DNA from: Clostridia bacterium
GTDB taxonomy: Bacteria; Bacillota; Clostridia; Oscillospirales; CAG-272
Direction: 5' to 3'
DNA length: 64,000 nt
Assembly: GCA_017411805.1 (NCBI GenBank)
Contig: JAFQPI010000072.1
Span: 1 to 64,000, forward strand
In this document: positions 52,898 to 62,612 of the stretch, piece after piece
Layout: each line of letters begins with the position of its first letter
How positions within the stretch are numbered: the stretch's first letter is position 1
Notes under the pieces: generated by a model
The model's database searches: none
What the model saw: only the letters and a program-made list of their open reading frames with translations
Told to the model about the DNA's origin: nothing
Made by a program: the position numbers and the translations under genes

Positions 52898-53652
52898 TGA
52901 TACCGATCAAAAATCCCCAACAGATAGCCGTTATGAGAGAGGCGGGCAGAATAGCCTATGAAGCGATGTTCAAGGCACGCGAGATCATCCGCGAGGGTGT
53001 GAGCACCTACGACATTGACAAGGTTATCAGAGCACACATTGAAAAATGCGGTGCACGTCCCGGCTTCCTCGGCTACGGCGGTTTCCCCGGAAGCGCATGT
53101 ATCAGTATCAACGACGAGGTAATCCACGGTATTCCTTCAAAAAAGAGAATACTTTTCGAGGGTGATATTGTAAAGATCGATACAGGTGCCTTCTATAAGG
53201 GATTTAACTCTGATATGGCAAGAACCTTTGCTGTCGGCAGCGTAAGCCGCGAGACTGCAAGACTGATCGAGACCACAAAGAAGAGCTTCTATTGCGGACT
53301 CAATCAGTGCCGTGAGTCGAACAGAATCGGCGATATCGGTCACGCGATTCAGAGTTGCGTTGAAGCAGAAGGCTTCAGCGTAGTAAGAAGGTATATTGGT
53401 CACGGAGTCGGACACGACCTCCACGAGGATCCCGAGGTACCGAATTTCGGAACAGCGGGACGCGGAGTCAAGCTTATGGCGGGTATGACCCTTGCCATCG
53501 AACCGATGGTAAACATAGGCGGATATGAGGTTCGTCAGTTATCCGACGGCTGGACCGTCAAAACCGCAGACGGAACGCTCTCAGCACATTATGAGAACAC
53601 CGTCGCAATCACTCATGAAGGTCCCGTGATCCTCACGGCTCCGCTGGAGTGA
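52897..53652 (+). CDS. map: Methionine aminopeptidase, type I
   Basis: 251 residues. Metal ligands are visible in KIDTGAFYKGFNSDMART, GHGVGHDLHEDPEVPNFG, LAIEPM and YENTVAITHEG. It removes the initiator Met. It is coupled to adk by a one-base overlap. Confidence 0.97.
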   Translation: MIPIKNPQQIAVMREAGRIAYEAMFKAREIIREGVSTYDIDKVIRAHIEKCGARPGFLGYGGFPGSACISINDEVIHGIPSKKRILFEGDIVKIDTGAFYKGFNSDMARTFAVGSVSRETARLIETTKKSFYCGLNQCRESNRIGDIGHAIQSCVEAEGFSVVRRYIGHGVGHDLHEDPEVPNFGTAGRGVKLMAGMTLAIEPMVNIGGYEVRQLSDGWTVKTADGTLSAHYENTVAITHEGPVILTAPLE

Positions 53653-53685
53653 ACTCAACCGAGAATATGAATGGAGGGAAAAGTT

Positions 53686-53904
53686 ATGCCTAAGAACGAC
53701 GTAATCGAATTTGAAGGTACTGTGGTTGAGGCACTGCCCAACACAGTCTTCAAGGTTCAGCTTCCCAACGGTCACATTGTGACCGCACATATTTCGGGAA
53801 AGCTGAGACAGAACTTTATCAGAATTCTGCCCGGTGACCACGTAACCGTTGAGGTGTCTGTATACGACCTCAATAAGGGACGAATCACCTGGCGTACGAA
53901 ATAA
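53686..53904 (+). CDS. infA: Translation initiation factor IF-1
   Basis: 72 residues from the ATG at 53686. An earlier in-frame ATG (53671) is rejected because its codons contain the GGAGGG site and [19 protein letters not shown] is the family start. One S1/OB fold: [20 protein letters not shown] and [20 protein letters not shown]. Confidence 0.97.
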   Translation: MPKNDVIEFEGTVVEALPNTVFKVQLPNGHIVTAHISGKLRQNFIRILPGDHVTVEVSVYDLNKGRITWRTK

Positions 53905-53933
53905 GTACAATTTTCAGAAAGGTATGGTTAAAA

Positions 53934-54047
53934 ATGAAAGTTAAGCCATCCGTTAAGAAGATCTGCGAAAAGTGCAAGATCATCAAAAGACACGGCCGAG
54001 TAATGGTCATCTGCGAGAACCCCAAGCACAAGCAGCGCCAGGGTTGA
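53934..54047 (+). CDS. rpmJ: Ribosomal protein L36
   Basis: 37 residues: [20 protein letters not shown], then [17 protein letters not shown]. The zinc site CxxC-x12-C-x4-H is intact. Position between infA and rpsM is canonical. Confidence 0.97.
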   Translation: MKVKPSVKKICEKCKIIKRHGRVMVICENPKHKQRQG

Positions 54048-54080
54048 TAGCGAATTTAAGAGAAAGAAAGGATTAACAGA

Positions 54081-54455
54081 ATGGCTCGTATAGCTGGTGT
54101 TGATATTCCTAATTCCAAGCGTGTTGAGATTGCTCTTACCTATATTTACGGTATCGGCCGCAAGAGTGCAAATGACATCCTTGCAAAGACCGGCATCAAT
54201 CCCGACACCCGTGCTAAGGACCTCACTGAAGATGAGGTTGCTAAGCTCCGTGACGAGATCGAGAACAACTACGTTGTAGAAGGTGACCTTCGCCGTGACG
54301 TTGCTCTCAACATCAAACGTCTTGTAGAAATTAACTGCTACCGCGGTATCCGTCACAGAAAGGGACTCCCTGTAAGAGGTCAGAGAACTAAGACCAATGC
54401 AAGAACTCGTAAGGGTCCCGTTAAGACTATCGCAAACAAGAAGAAAGGTTCGTAA
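54081..54455 (+). CDS. rpsM: Ribosomal protein S13
   Basis: 124 residues. [31 protein letters not shown] and [20 protein letters not shown] are diagnostic. GAAAGGA precedes the ATG. Confidence 0.98.
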   Translation: MARIAGVDIPNSKRVEIALTYIYGIGRKSANDILAKTGINPDTRAKDLTEDEVAKLRDEIENNYVVEGDLRRDVALNIKRLVEINCYRGIRHRKGLPVRGQRTKTNARTRKGPVKTIANKKKGS

Positions 54456-54458
54456 GTT

Positions 54459-54854
54459 ATGGCTAAAGTTGCAAAGAAGGTTATCAAGAAGCGCCGCGAT
54501 AAGAAGAATATTCCGAACGGCCAGGTACACATTCGTGCTACCTTCAATAACACCATCGTTACCGTAACCGATGCCGAGGGTAATGCAATTTCCTGGGCTT
54601 CCGCCGGTGAACTCGGCTTCAAGGGATCCAGAAAGTCTACCCCCTTCGCCGCTCAGTCCGCTTCCGAGACTGCTGCAAAGGCAGCAATGGAGCATGGTCT
54701 TAAGTCGGTTGAGGTTTATGTCAGAGGTCCCGGAGCAGGACGTGAGTCTGCAATCCGCGCACTCGAGACTGTCGGTCTTCAGATTACAATGATTAAAGAC
54801 GTTACCCCTGTACCCCACAATGGATGCAGACCCCCCAAGCGCCGCCGCGTTTGA
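54459..54854 (+). CDS. rpsK: Ribosomal protein S11
   Basis: 131 residues. [36 protein letters not shown] and [13 protein letters not shown]. It starts 3 nt after rpsM with GAAAGG. Confidence 0.98.
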   Translation: MAKVAKKVIKKRRDKKNIPNGQVHIRATFNNTIVTVTDAEGNAISWASAGELGFKGSRKSTPFAAQSASETAAKAAMEHGLKSVEVYVRGPGAGRESAIRALETVGLQITMIKDVTPVPHNGCRPPKRRRV

Positions 54855-54878
54855 TCAAAAAAAGGAGGAACCACAACT

Positions 54879-55535
54879 ATGGCAAGATATACAGGTCCTG
54901 TATGCAAGCTTTGCCGCAGAGAGGGCGTAAAGCTCTTCCTTAAGGGCGATCGCTGCACCTCGGGCAAGTGCCCCTTTGACCGTATTGATCCCAATTCCCG
55001 TAACCGTAATGCAGGTCCCGCAGCTCCCGGTCAGCACGGTGCTGCTAAGAAGAAGCTGCAGGAGTACGGAAGACAGCTCCGTGAGAAGGAGAAGGTAAGA
55101 CGCGTTTATGGCGTTCTCGAGCGTCAGTTCTACAACTACTACGAGAAGGCAGACCGTATGCCCGGTATGACCGGTGAGAATCTCCTCATTCTTCTTGAGA
55201 GACGTCTCGATAATGCAGTATATCGTATGGGCTTCGGTGAGTCCAGAACTCAGTCCCGTCAGCTCACACTTCACGACCACATCCGTGTAAACGGCAAGAA
55301 GGTCAACATTCCTTCCTACTCCATCAGAGTTGGTGACGTTATCTCTGTTGCAGAGAACGCACTTGAGAAGGATTCCATCAAGGCTCTCGTAGAGGCTATG
55401 GGCAGCAAGAACGCTCCCAAGTGGCTTGAGGTAGACGCTGCAAAGGCATCTGCAAAGGTCATCGCTCTTCCCACAAGAGAAGACGTAGGCTTCGACTTCA
55501 ACGAGCAGCTCATCGTCGAGCTCTATTCCAAGTAA
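54879..55535 (+). CDS. rpsD: Ribosomal protein S4, zinc-type
   Basis: 218 residues. The N-terminus has CKLC and CTSGKC cysteines, the zinc-containing form. [20 protein letters not shown], the S4 RNA-binding loop [20 protein letters not shown] follow. It nucleates 30S assembly and in several bacteria autoregulates. AAAGGAGG precedes the ATG. Confidence 0.98.
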   Translation: MARYTGPVCKLCRREGVKLFLKGDRCTSGKCPFDRIDPNSRNRNAGPAAPGQHGAAKKKLQEYGRQLREKEKVRRVYGVLERQFYNYYEKADRMPGMTGENLLILLERRLDNAVYRMGFGESRTQSRQLTLHDHIRVNGKKVNIPSYSIRVGDVISVAENALEKDSIKALVEAMGSKNAPKWLEVDAAKASAKVIALPTREDVGFDFNEQLIVELYSK

Positions 55536-55546
55536 TACCGCACATT

Positions 55547-55596
55547 CTCCCACAGGCTGCACTCCGGCTTTGGGGGTGTGCGCGAATACGTGGGAG
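55547..55596 (+). other. Two-stage hairpin between rpsD and rpoA
   Basis: An outer stem CTCCCAC / GTGGGAG (55547-55553 with 55590-55596) encloses an inner GCAC / GTGC stem (55559-55562 with 55578-55581). It lies in a 123-nt gap, long for this operon. No T-run follows. It could be an RNA processing or S4-binding structure; this is inference. Confidence 0.45.
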
Positions 55597-55658
55597 CACA
55601 AAACATGCGCATAAACTATTATCGCAAGCTTAAAAATTATTGGAGGGTATAATCTGGA

Positions 55659-56636
55659 ATGATAGAGATTCAAAAGCCAAATATCGTAACGGTAGATGAA
55701 AGCGAAGACGGCAGAAGCGGTACATTTATCGTTGAGCCCCTTGAGCGCGGTTACGGAACAACACTCGGAAACTCGCTCCGCAGAGTTCTGATGAGCTCGC
55801 TTCCCGGTGTAGCCGTTACATCTATCAAGGTAGACGGTGCATTACACGAATTCACCTCGCTTCCCGGTGTTGCAGAGGATCTGACAGAGATCGTCCTGAA
55901 TATCAAGGGCATTGTTGCAAAGCTCTATACTCAGGCTCCCAAGACTGTCATCCTTGATGCGGTTGGTCCCGACAATGTAACCGCAGGACACATCAAGCAG
56001 GATTCCGATATCGTTATTCTCAACTCCGATCACCATCTCGCAACTCTTGCGGAGGGTGCACACCTTTACATGGAGCTGACCTTTGAAAACGGCCGCGGCT
56101 ATGTATCCCAGGACAAGAACAAGCTTCTGCATGCAGATAGCTTTGGTACTGCGGTATCCGCACCTATCGGTCTGATCTACACAGACTCGATCTACACTCC
56201 CGTTTACAACGTCAGATACAATGTTGAGAACACTCGTGTCGGAAGCAATATGACCGATTATGATAAACTCACGCTCGAGGTTCTGACAAACGGAACCATT
56301 ACGGCAAAAGAAGCGATTTCGCTCGGTGCCAAGATTCTCAACGAGCATCTCAACTTGTTTGTGGATTTGTCGGATGAAGCAAAGAACGCGGAGATCATGA
56401 TTGAGAGACCCGAAAAGGAAAAAGAAAAGGTTCTTGAGATGACCATTGAGGAACTTGACCTGTCTGTACGTAGCTTCAACTGCTTGAAGCGCGCAGGCAT
56501 TGACACGGTAGAAGATTTGGTCAGCCGCTCTGAGGACGAAATGATCAAGGTTCGTAACCTCGGTAAGAAATCGCTTGAAGAAGTCATCCTTAAGCTCGAA
56601 AGCCTCGGTCTTACACTTCGTAACGACGAGGAATAA
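55659..56636 (+). CDS. rpoA: RNA polymerase alpha subunit
   Basis: 325 residues. [23 protein letters not shown] (in part [14 protein letters not shown]), [43 protein letters not shown], then [20 protein letters not shown], the DNA- and activator-binding module. TGGAGGG precedes the ATG. Confidence 0.98.
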   Translation: MIEIQKPNIVTVDESEDGRSGTFIVEPLERGYGTTLGNSLRRVLMSSLPGVAVTSIKVDGALHEFTSLPGVAEDLTEIVLNIKGIVAKLYTQAPKTVILDAVGPDNVTAGHIKQDSDIVILNSDHHLATLAEGAHLYMELTFENGRGYVSQDKNKLLHADSFGTAVSAPIGLIYTDSIYTPVYNVRYNVENTRVGSNMTDYDKLTLEVLTNGTITAKEAISLGAKILNEHLNLFVDLSDEAKNAEIMIERPEKEKEKVLEMTIEELDLSVRSFNCLKRAGIDTVEDLVSRSEDEMIKVRNLGKKSLEEVILKLESLGLTLRNDEE

Positions 56637-56687
56637 GAGCAGGACGATTTCATTCACAACACAGATTCATTAAGGAGGAGCATTAAG

Positions 56688-57113
56688 ATGCCCGGAACTA
56701 GAAAACTCGGCAGACCTACCGCTCACAGAAAAGCAATGCTTCGCGGTCTTGTTACCTACCTGCTTCAGCACGGTAAGGTTGAGACCACTGTGACCCGCGC
56801 TAAGGAAGTCCGTGCACTTGCTGAGAAGATGATCACTCTCGGTAAGCAGAATACACTTGCAAGCCGTCGCGCAGCTCACGCCTTCATCACTTCCGATGAG
56901 GTTATCAAGAAGCTGTTCAGCGAGATCGCACCTCGTTACGAGGACGTAAACGGCGGTTACACCTGCATTTATAAGCTCGGCCCGCGCCGTGGCGACGCAG
57001 CAGAGATGGCTCTCATCACTCTCGTAACCACCAAGGCAGAGGAAGAGGCTGCAGCAGCTGCAGAGGCAGCAAAGAAGTCCAAGAAGGCTAAGAAGGCTGC
57101 AGACGCAGAGTAA
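56688..57113 (+). CDS. rplQ: Ribosomal protein L17
   Basis: 141 residues. [40 protein letters not shown] and the end [19 protein letters not shown], then a Glu/Ala/Lys tail of about 30 residues. Last gene of the super-operon; AAGGAGG precedes the ATG. Confidence 0.97.
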   Translation: MPGTRKLGRPTAHRKAMLRGLVTYLLQHGKVETTVTRAKEVRALAEKMITLGKQNTLASRRAAHAFITSDEVIKKLFSEIAPRYEDVNGGYTCIYKLGPRRGDAAEMALITLVTTKAEEEAAAAAEAAKKSKKAKKAADAE

Positions 57114-57130
57114 TTCAAATTACGAATCAA

Positions 57131-57159
57131 GCCTACCCGAATTTCGGGTAGGCTTTTTT
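57131..57159 (+). terminator. Terminator of the ribosomal super-operon
   Basis: A 10-bp stem GCCTACCCGA / TCGGGTAGGC (57131-57140 with 57144-57153) is followed by six T. It separates convergent transcripts; on the minus strand the T-run is weaker. Confidence 0.92.
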
Positions 57160-57161
57160 CA

Positions 57162-58316
57162 TTATCTATATTTTCCCCGCGCGATGTCGCGGACTCCTTC
57201 TGCGAGTCGGTAGATGTCATCAGCGGTGTTGAAATGGGAGAATGAGGCGCGTACGCTTCCGCTCGTATCGCTTCCGAGGGCGGCATGCGCAAATGGATTA
57301 CAATGAAATCCTCCGCGTACGCAGATATCCCGCTCGGATAGGAGATTGGCAATCCTGTCGGATGGAATTCCCGAGATATTGAATGAGATCACCGCCCCCG
57401 CATCTCTCGGTGCGTATACCGTTACAGAAGGGATCTCGGAGAGCAGTCTTTGCGCCTTTGAAAAGAGCATCTGCTCGTGCGACGATATTTTGTCAAGCCC
57501 GATACCGCGCAGAGCTTTGATTCCCGCCTCCAAGCCCACGATCGCGGGAGTCGAGAGAGTGCCCGCCTCAAGCCTTTCGGGCAATTCGAGGGGCATATTG
57601 GGCTCGAGAGAGGCACTTCCCGAGCCTCCGTAGAGTAGAGGACGGGCGGGAAAGTCGTCCGAAACGATCAGCGCACCGCTGCCCTGAGGACCCATAAGCC
57701 CCTTGTGTCCGGGCAGGGCCAAAGCCGATATATTGGAACGCTCCATACTGATATCGAAGTGCCCCGCGCCCTGCGCGCCGTCAACGATGAAGAAGATCCC
57801 ATGCTTTTTACATAGCCTACCTATCTCATCAAGCGGCATTATCTGCGAGCAGATATTTGGGCAAGCGGTCGATATCACCGCGACCGTTTCGGGACGAATG
57901 AGCGATGCGATCGAGCGGCAGATCTTGGCGGGACTGCGATAGGGGTCTCGCGCGTGAGAATCGAAAATCGAATAGCTGCCACCTTTTTCTCTGACGAGAT
58001 ATTCGAGCGGACGGCGGACCGAATTGTGCTCCATATCAGAGCAGATGAAGTGTGCACCGTCGCGGGCGAGGGCTTGGATCGCGAGATTCAACGCTGCTGT
58101 GGCGTTCTGGCAGAAAATGACGTTCTCGGGCGCACTTGCGGAGAAGAGATCCGTGAGCGCGACTCTGCAATCATAGATCTTTTCAGCCGCCGCGAAGGCA
58201 AGCTTGTGTGAGCCGCGCCCGGGATTTCCGCAATACTCGAGCATACAGCGCGACATCTCTTTTATAACCTCGGGAGGCTTGGGGAAGGACGTCGCCGCAT
58301 TGTCAAGATAGATCAT
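57162..58316 (-). CDS. Cysteine desulfurase family protein
   Basis: 384 residues, fold-type I PLP enzyme. MIYLDNAATSFPKPPEV, the PLP lysine in LALPGHKGLMGPQGSG, VDGAQGAGHFDI, and the persulfide Cys in CVRGGFHCNPFAH, about residue 340. The sequence is of the group II (SufS/CsdB-like) kind. No suf, isc or tRNA-thiolation gene adjoins. It begins 3 nt after the DUF3343 gene, pointing to a joint role in sulfur or selenium mobilisation. Confidence 0.9.
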   Translation of the reverse strand: MIYLDNAATSFPKPPEVIKEMSRCMLEYCGNPGRGSHKLAFAAAEKIYDCRVALTDLFSASAPENVIFCQNATAALNLAIQALARDGAHFICSDMEHNSVRRPLEYLVREKGGSYSIFDSHARDPYRSPAKICRSIASLIRPETVAVISTACPNICSQIMPLDEIGRLCKKHGIFFIVDGAQGAGHFDISMERSNISALALPGHKGLMGPQGSGALIVSDDFPARPLLYGGSGSASLEPNMPLELPERLEAGTLSTPAIVGLEAGIKALRGIGLDKISSHEQMLFSKAQRLLSEIPSVTVYAPRDAGAVISFNISGIPSDRIANLLSERDICVRGGFHCNPFAHAALGSDTSGSVRASFSHFNTADDIYRLAEGVRDIARGKYR

Positions 58317-58319
58317 AGC

Positions 58320-58538
58320 CTACTCCTTAATTATCTCGCGCTCGGGGATCGACTTGTTGGAAAAGATCATTCGGACGGAGAAGATAGCCTCCTCGTCGAA
58401 TGCAACTCCCCAAGAGCAACCGCGCCGCGTGCGCGATGAATCAACCTTCACGACCTCAGCCGCGATATTATCGTTCCGAAGCAGCCGACTCGCCTTCTGC
58501 GCCAGAGTCAGCGTCGGAAAAACCGCAATATACCTCAT
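58320..58538 (-). CDS. DUF3343 putative Se/S carrier protein
   Basis: 72 residues from the ATG at 58538, placed 9 nt after AAAGGAG; longer in-frame starts lack a site. YIAVFPTLTLAQKASRLLRN and TRRGCSWGVAF are the family pattern (PF11823, described as a putative selenium/sulfur carrier); the single Cys in the CSWG motif is the likely persulfide site. Comparative genomics has linked this family to cysteine desulfurases and selenium metabolism. It forms a two-gene operon with the desulfurase downstream. Confidence 0.82.
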   Translation of the reverse strand: MRYIAVFPTLTLAQKASRLLRNDNIAAEVVKVDSSRTRRGCSWGVAFDEEAIFSVRMIFSNKSIPEREIIKE

Positions 58539-58561
58539 TTTTATGCCGCTCCTTTGTTTTT

Positions 58562-58577
58562 GAAGACTTTTGTCTTC
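58562..58577 (-). promoter_or_regulatory. Inverted repeat in the leader of the DUF3343 gene
   Basis: GAAGAC-TTTT-GTCTTC (58562-58577), a 6-bp hairpin or operator just before the ribosome site. A weak promoter (TTCGAC, 17 bp, TACATT on the minus strand) lies upstream of it. Confidence 0.35.
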
Positions 58578-58616
58578 TAATGTAAGTATATGGCGAAGGA
58601 TGTCGAAGTGATACAA

Positions 58617-58645
58617 AAACAGGATGCCGATTTGGCATCCTGTTT
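58617..58645 (-). terminator. Terminator of the SPFH/P-type ATPase operon
   Basis: A 12-bp stem AAACAGGATGCC / GGCATCCTGTTT (58617-58628 with 58634-58645) lies just past the ATPase stop. On the minus strand it runs into TTTTTGT. Confidence 0.9.
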
Positions 58646-58657
58646 GTTTTAATTTGG

Positions 58658-60559
58658 TTATTTCGTCTTTAGTATTCTTGAACTGTTGATCAGCACCACG
58701 AATGCGCCGACGTTATGGAACACCGCGCCGAAGAGTGCGGAGATGACTCCGAAGAGCGAGAGTCCGATCATCGTAAGGCTGATAAGCACCGAGAGGATCA
58801 GGTTTTGATAAATGATCCTTCTCGTCTGCTTGGAGAGCTTGATGATGAAGGGAATGTTTTCGAGATTGTTGTTCATCAGCGCAATATCCGCCGACTGGAT
58901 CGCAAGATCCGAGCCCATGGCACCCATCGCGATACCGACGTCTGCCTGACGAAGCGCGGGAGCGTCGTTGATACCGTCGCCGACGGCAAGAACACAGCTC
59001 GACTTGCGGAGCTCGTTGATAGCCTCGAGCTTATCCTGGGGGAGAAGCTGGAATCTGACATCGTCGGCTCCGACCTCGGATGCGATCTTACGCGCCGCTA
59101 TCTCGCGGTCACCCGTGAGAATGACGGTATTCTTGATGCCCATATCCTTGAGCGAAGTGATGCTCTCGGACGCCTCAGCGCGCGCTGTGTCGTTGAATCC
59201 GAGACAGCCTATAAGTACGCCGCCGCGTGCAACGAAGCTCACAGAGCCGGTAAATTCGTCTCCGAAGCCCTCGGGAATTGAGATTCCGAGCGAATCAAAC
59301 CAATACTTGTTTCCGAGGATAAGCTCTTTGCCCTCGGCATCTTTGCCCTGCATACCCTTGCCGGGGATCTCCTTGACCTCGCCGAGGGTCTCGTAGTCCT
59401 TGCCCTCAATAGCCTCGGTTACTGCGCGGGAAACGGGATGGTTCGAGCCGCAGGCAAGAGAAGCGGCAAGCGAGAGAAGGGTATCGTCATCGTATCCTTC
59501 CGCGGGAAGAATATCGGTCAGAGAAAGCTCACCGACGGTCAGAGTACCCGTCTTGTCGAACACAACGGTCTCGACCTCGGTCATTTCCTCAATGAACTTA
59601 GAGTTCTTGATCAGAATTCCGCGCTTGGTCGCCGTCGAGAGCGATGCTATCATCGGCGCGGAGCTTACGAGCATCTGTCCGCAGGGACAGGATACGACGA
59701 GTATTGCGATTGCTTTTGAGAGATCGTTTGTGATCAGCGCAACAGCCGCCGCGAGTGCAAGCACGAATGGAATGTAGTAACGCATAAAGCGGTCGATGAG
59801 TCTCGATTCGGGGATCGAGATATTTTCCGCTTCCTCGAGCATTGTAAGGATGTTCGAGAAGGAGGTATCAACGTAAGCCTTTTCAACCTCAACGAGGATG
59901 CGGCCGTCGATATTTACGGTACCGGCATAAACCGTGTCGCCGACCTTGATATGCGCAGGGAGGGGCTCACCGGTGAGCGATTTTTGGTCTACGTTCGTTT
60001 CTCCCGAGATGACCTTTCCGTCGATTGGAATACCCGATCCGGGTTTGATGACGATTATCTGACCTACAGTCAGCGATGAAGCTTGAACGGTGACCTCATT
60101 TTCTCCGTCGAGCAGGATCGCCGTATCCTGGCGCATGCGCTTCAGTCCATCTATAGCCTCGCGTCCGCCCATGATACTTCTTTCCTCGAGCAGATGCGCG
60201 ATATTGAGGATCAATGGGATCAGGATCGAAAGGATCAGATCGCCGGAGAGGTAGCAAGCGAGGATCGCGATAGCAACGAGTATCTCCATTGCGTTGGTGA
60301 AATTACGCGAAAAAACTCCTTTGATTGCCGCGATAAACACAGGAACGCCTTCGATCAAGAATCCTACCGTATAGAGTAGAGCGGGGATCGTGGTTTTGGC
60401 GGGAAAAACTCTGCTGTAGATAAGACCGACGGCTATGCAGATGAGTGCCGCGGCGGCACTCAGAAGATTGACCGTGAGACTGCGTTTGTTTTTCTCATTG
60501 AGATTGTCCTTTGCGAGGGCTTCAAGGCTGTTTTTTGCAATGTTATCTAAATTTTCCAT
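58658..60559 (-). CDS. P1B-type heavy-metal-translocating ATPase
   Basis: 633 residues, about eight membrane spans. DKTGTLTVG holds the phosphorylated Asp, LTGEPLP the actuator, GSNHPVSRAV the P1B HP motif, and VGDGINDAPALRQADVG the hinge. The transport motif in span 6 is SCPCGQML. Span 8 reads HNVGAFVVLINSSRIL, with Asn where zinc pumps have Asp. No N-terminal metal-binding domain (CxxC or His-rich) is present. The metal is not determined; CPC allows Cu or Zn/Cd-like ions, and the Asn variant recalls the CtpC type. It lies 14 nt after three SPFH genes, all one operon. Confidence 0.9.
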   Translation of the reverse strand: MENLDNIAKNSLEALAKDNLNEKNKRSLTVNLLSAAAALICIAVGLIYSRVFPAKTTIPALLYTVGFLIEGVPVFIAAIKGVFSRNFTNAMEILVAIAILACYLSGDLILSILIPLILNIAHLLEERSIMGGREAIDGLKRMRQDTAILLDGENEVTVQASSLTVGQIIVIKPGSGIPIDGKVISGETNVDQKSLTGEPLPAHIKVGDTVYAGTVNIDGRILVEVEKAYVDTSFSNILTMLEEAENISIPESRLIDRFMRYYIPFVLALAAAVALITNDLSKAIAILVVSCPCGQMLVSSAPMIASLSTATKRGILIKNSKFIEEMTEVETVVFDKTGTLTVGELSLTDILPAEGYDDDTLLSLAASLACGSNHPVSRAVTEAIEGKDYETLGEVKEIPGKGMQGKDAEGKELILGNKYWFDSLGISIPEGFGDEFTGSVSFVARGGVLIGCLGFNDTARAEASESITSLKDMGIKNTVILTGDREIAARKIASEVGADDVRFQLLPQDKLEAINELRKSSCVLAVGDGINDAPALRQADVGIAMGAMGSDLAIQSADIALMNNNLENIPFIIKLSKQTRRIIYQNLILSVLISLTMIGLSLFGVISALFGAVFHNVGAFVVLINSSRILKTK

Positions 60560-60573
60560 TGATAGCCCCCTCG

Positions 60574-61512
60574 TCAGTTGATTATGATCTTTGAATCGGA
60601 ATCGTCAACGATCTTGACAGTTCCTATCTGACGGATAATGTTTGAGATTGCGGTGTTGTAGAGACGGATGCGGACGATGTCGGGATTTGCGTTGTATTCA
60701 TCGAGAACGCCGTAGAACTCATACAGATCGGAATTGGCCGCTGCGGTAAAATTGGAATAATTGGCGTGCGCTTCCGAAATAAGCGCAGCTGCTTCAGCCT
60801 CCGCACCGGGGATTCGTGTTTCATAATACTGGCGAGCCTGCTCGATGCGTGTGCTTGCCTGAATATTGGTCGAGTTAACAAGCTCATATATATCGCGTAC
60901 TTCCTCGGGCATACCGACTCGCGTAAGTTCAAAATGGCTGAGAGTTACGCCAATGCCGTTTTCATCGAGTTTTTCTTGTGAGAGCGCATGGACTTCCTTG
61001 GTGTAGGCATCTTTACCTGTTGTCAGAATATCGTCAACCGCGTAATTGGCGGCAACGTTGATCATAGCGTTGCTGACAACGGCATTTATTATGTATTGCG
61101 GATCCTTGACCGCGAGCGCGTAAGCGACGGGATCGGAGATCGTATACTTGACGGAAGCGGAGAGGATCGCAATGCTGTTGTCGCCCGTGATTACGTATCC
61201 GTTTCTGTCGTAAGTGGTCATTTCGCCGCTTGTATAATGAGTATTGACCGTAAATTCCTGAACGCTTCCGGTCGGTACGGTTATTACTTCGTCAATAATA
61301 TAAGGAAAGGCAAAGAGAATACCCGCATCGTGTACCTGTTCCTCGGGCGTATCGCCGACTATTTTGCCGAATCGCAGAATTATTGCCGATTCGCCGCTCT
61401 TGATGAATCTGATGCCCGAGCAGCAGATGATCAGCACGACCGCAATGATTATTACGACGAAATAGCGCGAGACCGTCCTCAGGATATCTTCAAACAAAAG
61501 GTTCTTTTTCAT
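60574..61512 (-). CDS. SPFH (HflC-like) membrane protein, third of the operon
   Basis: 312 residues. One N-terminal membrane span (about 18-40, YFVVIIIAVVLIICCSGI), then an SPFH/band-7 domain: IKSGESAIILRFGKIVGDTP, GILFAFPYIIDEV, ILSASVKYTISDPVAYALAV (in part), and a helical region rich in Ala and Glu (EAEAAALISEAHANYSNF) of the kind that oligomerises. HflK/HflC-type proteins form cage-like rings around membrane proteases such as FtsH. The start overlaps the upstream SPFH gene by 4 nt. Confidence 0.88.
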   Translation of the reverse strand: MKKNLLFEDILRTVSRYFVVIIIAVVLIICCSGIRFIKSGESAIILRFGKIVGDTPEEQVHDAGILFAFPYIIDEVITVPTGSVQEFTVNTHYTSGEMTTYDRNGYVITGDNSIAILSASVKYTISDPVAYALAVKDPQYIINAVVSNAMINVAANYAVDDILTTGKDAYTKEVHALSQEKLDENGIGVTLSHFELTRVGMPEEVRDIYELVNSTNIQASTRIEQARQYYETRIPGAEAEAAALISEAHANYSNFTAAANSDLYEFYGVLDEYNANPDIVRIRLYNTAISNIIRQIGTVKIVDDSDSKIIIN

Positions 61513-62597
61513 TGTACGATCCCCTTTTGTGCTTCCTCGAGAAGCGCGCCTATAGCAGTGATGAGTGCGTTTCTGTCGGTCTCGTTAAGCTGCGAGAGAA
61601 TATACGAAAGATCCTGTACGATGGTTTCGTCTCCCTCTGTGGTGAGCATATCCGAATAGTCCTTGAGAGCATTGAAAGGATAGGTGTCTGTACTAATGAT
61701 AAGAACGGTTCCCGAGTTGACAGAAGCTGCAAGGGTATCAAGACTCTTGAGGAACTCGAAGAGATCTTTGTTTGCTTTTTGAGCGTTTGCATAGATCTGA
61801 GCAACAGCTTTTTCGGTCTCAGCCTTGATCGCTGCGGCTTCCTCTGTGCCCTGAGCAATGATCTGCTCTGCCTTGACCTCAGCGTCGGCTGTTATCTTGC
61901 TTGCTTCCTTTTCTGCGTTAGCGAGGATGGTATCAATATCTGTCTGTCGGTCCTGACGCATCTGATCGAATACGCTCTGGAGGTTGATATCGGGGAGGCT
62001 GAGACGAAGAATGCTTACGTCGATAATCGAGATACCGTAGTTCTTCTCGCAATTTTCCTTGACCTTTTCGAAGATCTTCTGCTGGATCTCCTCGGTTTTG
62101 ATGGTTTGGCTGTCAAGAGAAACAAGCTCCGTCAGGTCATAAGTACCCATGGTACTCTGCGTTGCGCTTCTTACCTGCTGATCGATATAAGTCTCGGTAC
62201 TGCCGTATGCGCCAACGCTGTTATGGAAGAGGAGAGGATCCTCAACTTGCCAAACGATGTAGGAATAGAGAATAATATTTCTCTTATCCTTGGTTACCGT
62301 TTCCTGCGCGTTTGACTCGAGATACTGCATTCTGTTTTCGTACTGAACTACGTTTTCAAAGGGCCAGGGGAGGCGGAAGTAGAGACCGGATTCCGTGATC
62401 TCTGCGCGGGGTGCGCCGAATCTGAGAACGACGGCGCAGCTTCCTTCGCGAACCTCGAAAGTGAAACCGAAGTAAGCAATAGCCGCTACCATTATAAATG
62501 CTACGAAAATTTTCAATAAGCGCATTCCCGTGCTGCTTTTTTCACGAGGCTCGCGAGAGATGGTTGTATTTTCTGTGATCGTTTTATTCTTTTTCAT
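61509..62597 (-). CDS. SPFH (HflC-like) membrane protein, second of the operon
   Basis: 362 residues from the ATG at 62597, about 6 nt after GGGTGA; a GTG three codons upstream lies inside that site. Membrane span at about 30-47 (LLKIFVAFIMVAAIAYFGF), SPFH domain with REGSCAVVLRFGAPRAEITE, GLYFRLPWPFENVV, and a long coiled coil (residues about 210-290, EKEASKITADAEVKAEQIIA). It ends in a helical tail. It shares its fold with both neighbours but is clearly diverged. Overlaps the third SPFH gene (ATGA). Confidence 0.88.
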   Translation of the reverse strand: MKKNKTITENTTISREPREKSSTGMRLLKIFVAFIMVAAIAYFGFTFEVREGSCAVVLRFGAPRAEITESGLYFRLPWPFENVVQYENRMQYLESNAQETVTKDKRNIILYSYIVWQVEDPLLFHNSVGAYGSTETYIDQQVRSATQSTMGTYDLTELVSLDSQTIKTEEIQQKIFEKVKENCEKNYGISIIDVSILRLSLPDINLQSVFDQMRQDRQTDIDTILANAEKEASKITADAEVKAEQIIAQGTEEAAAIKAETEKAVAQIYANAQKANKDLFEFLKSLDTLAASVNSGTVLIISTDTYPFNALKDYSDMLTTEGDETIVQDLSYILSQLNETDRNALITAIGALLEEAQKGIVQ

Positions 62598-62612
62598 AAT
62601 TATCACCCGATA

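Noticed and set aside
57162..58316. Selenocysteine lyase as a specific call
   Set aside because: Cysteine desulfurase and selenocysteine lyase share the fold and motifs; the sequence alone does not separate them.
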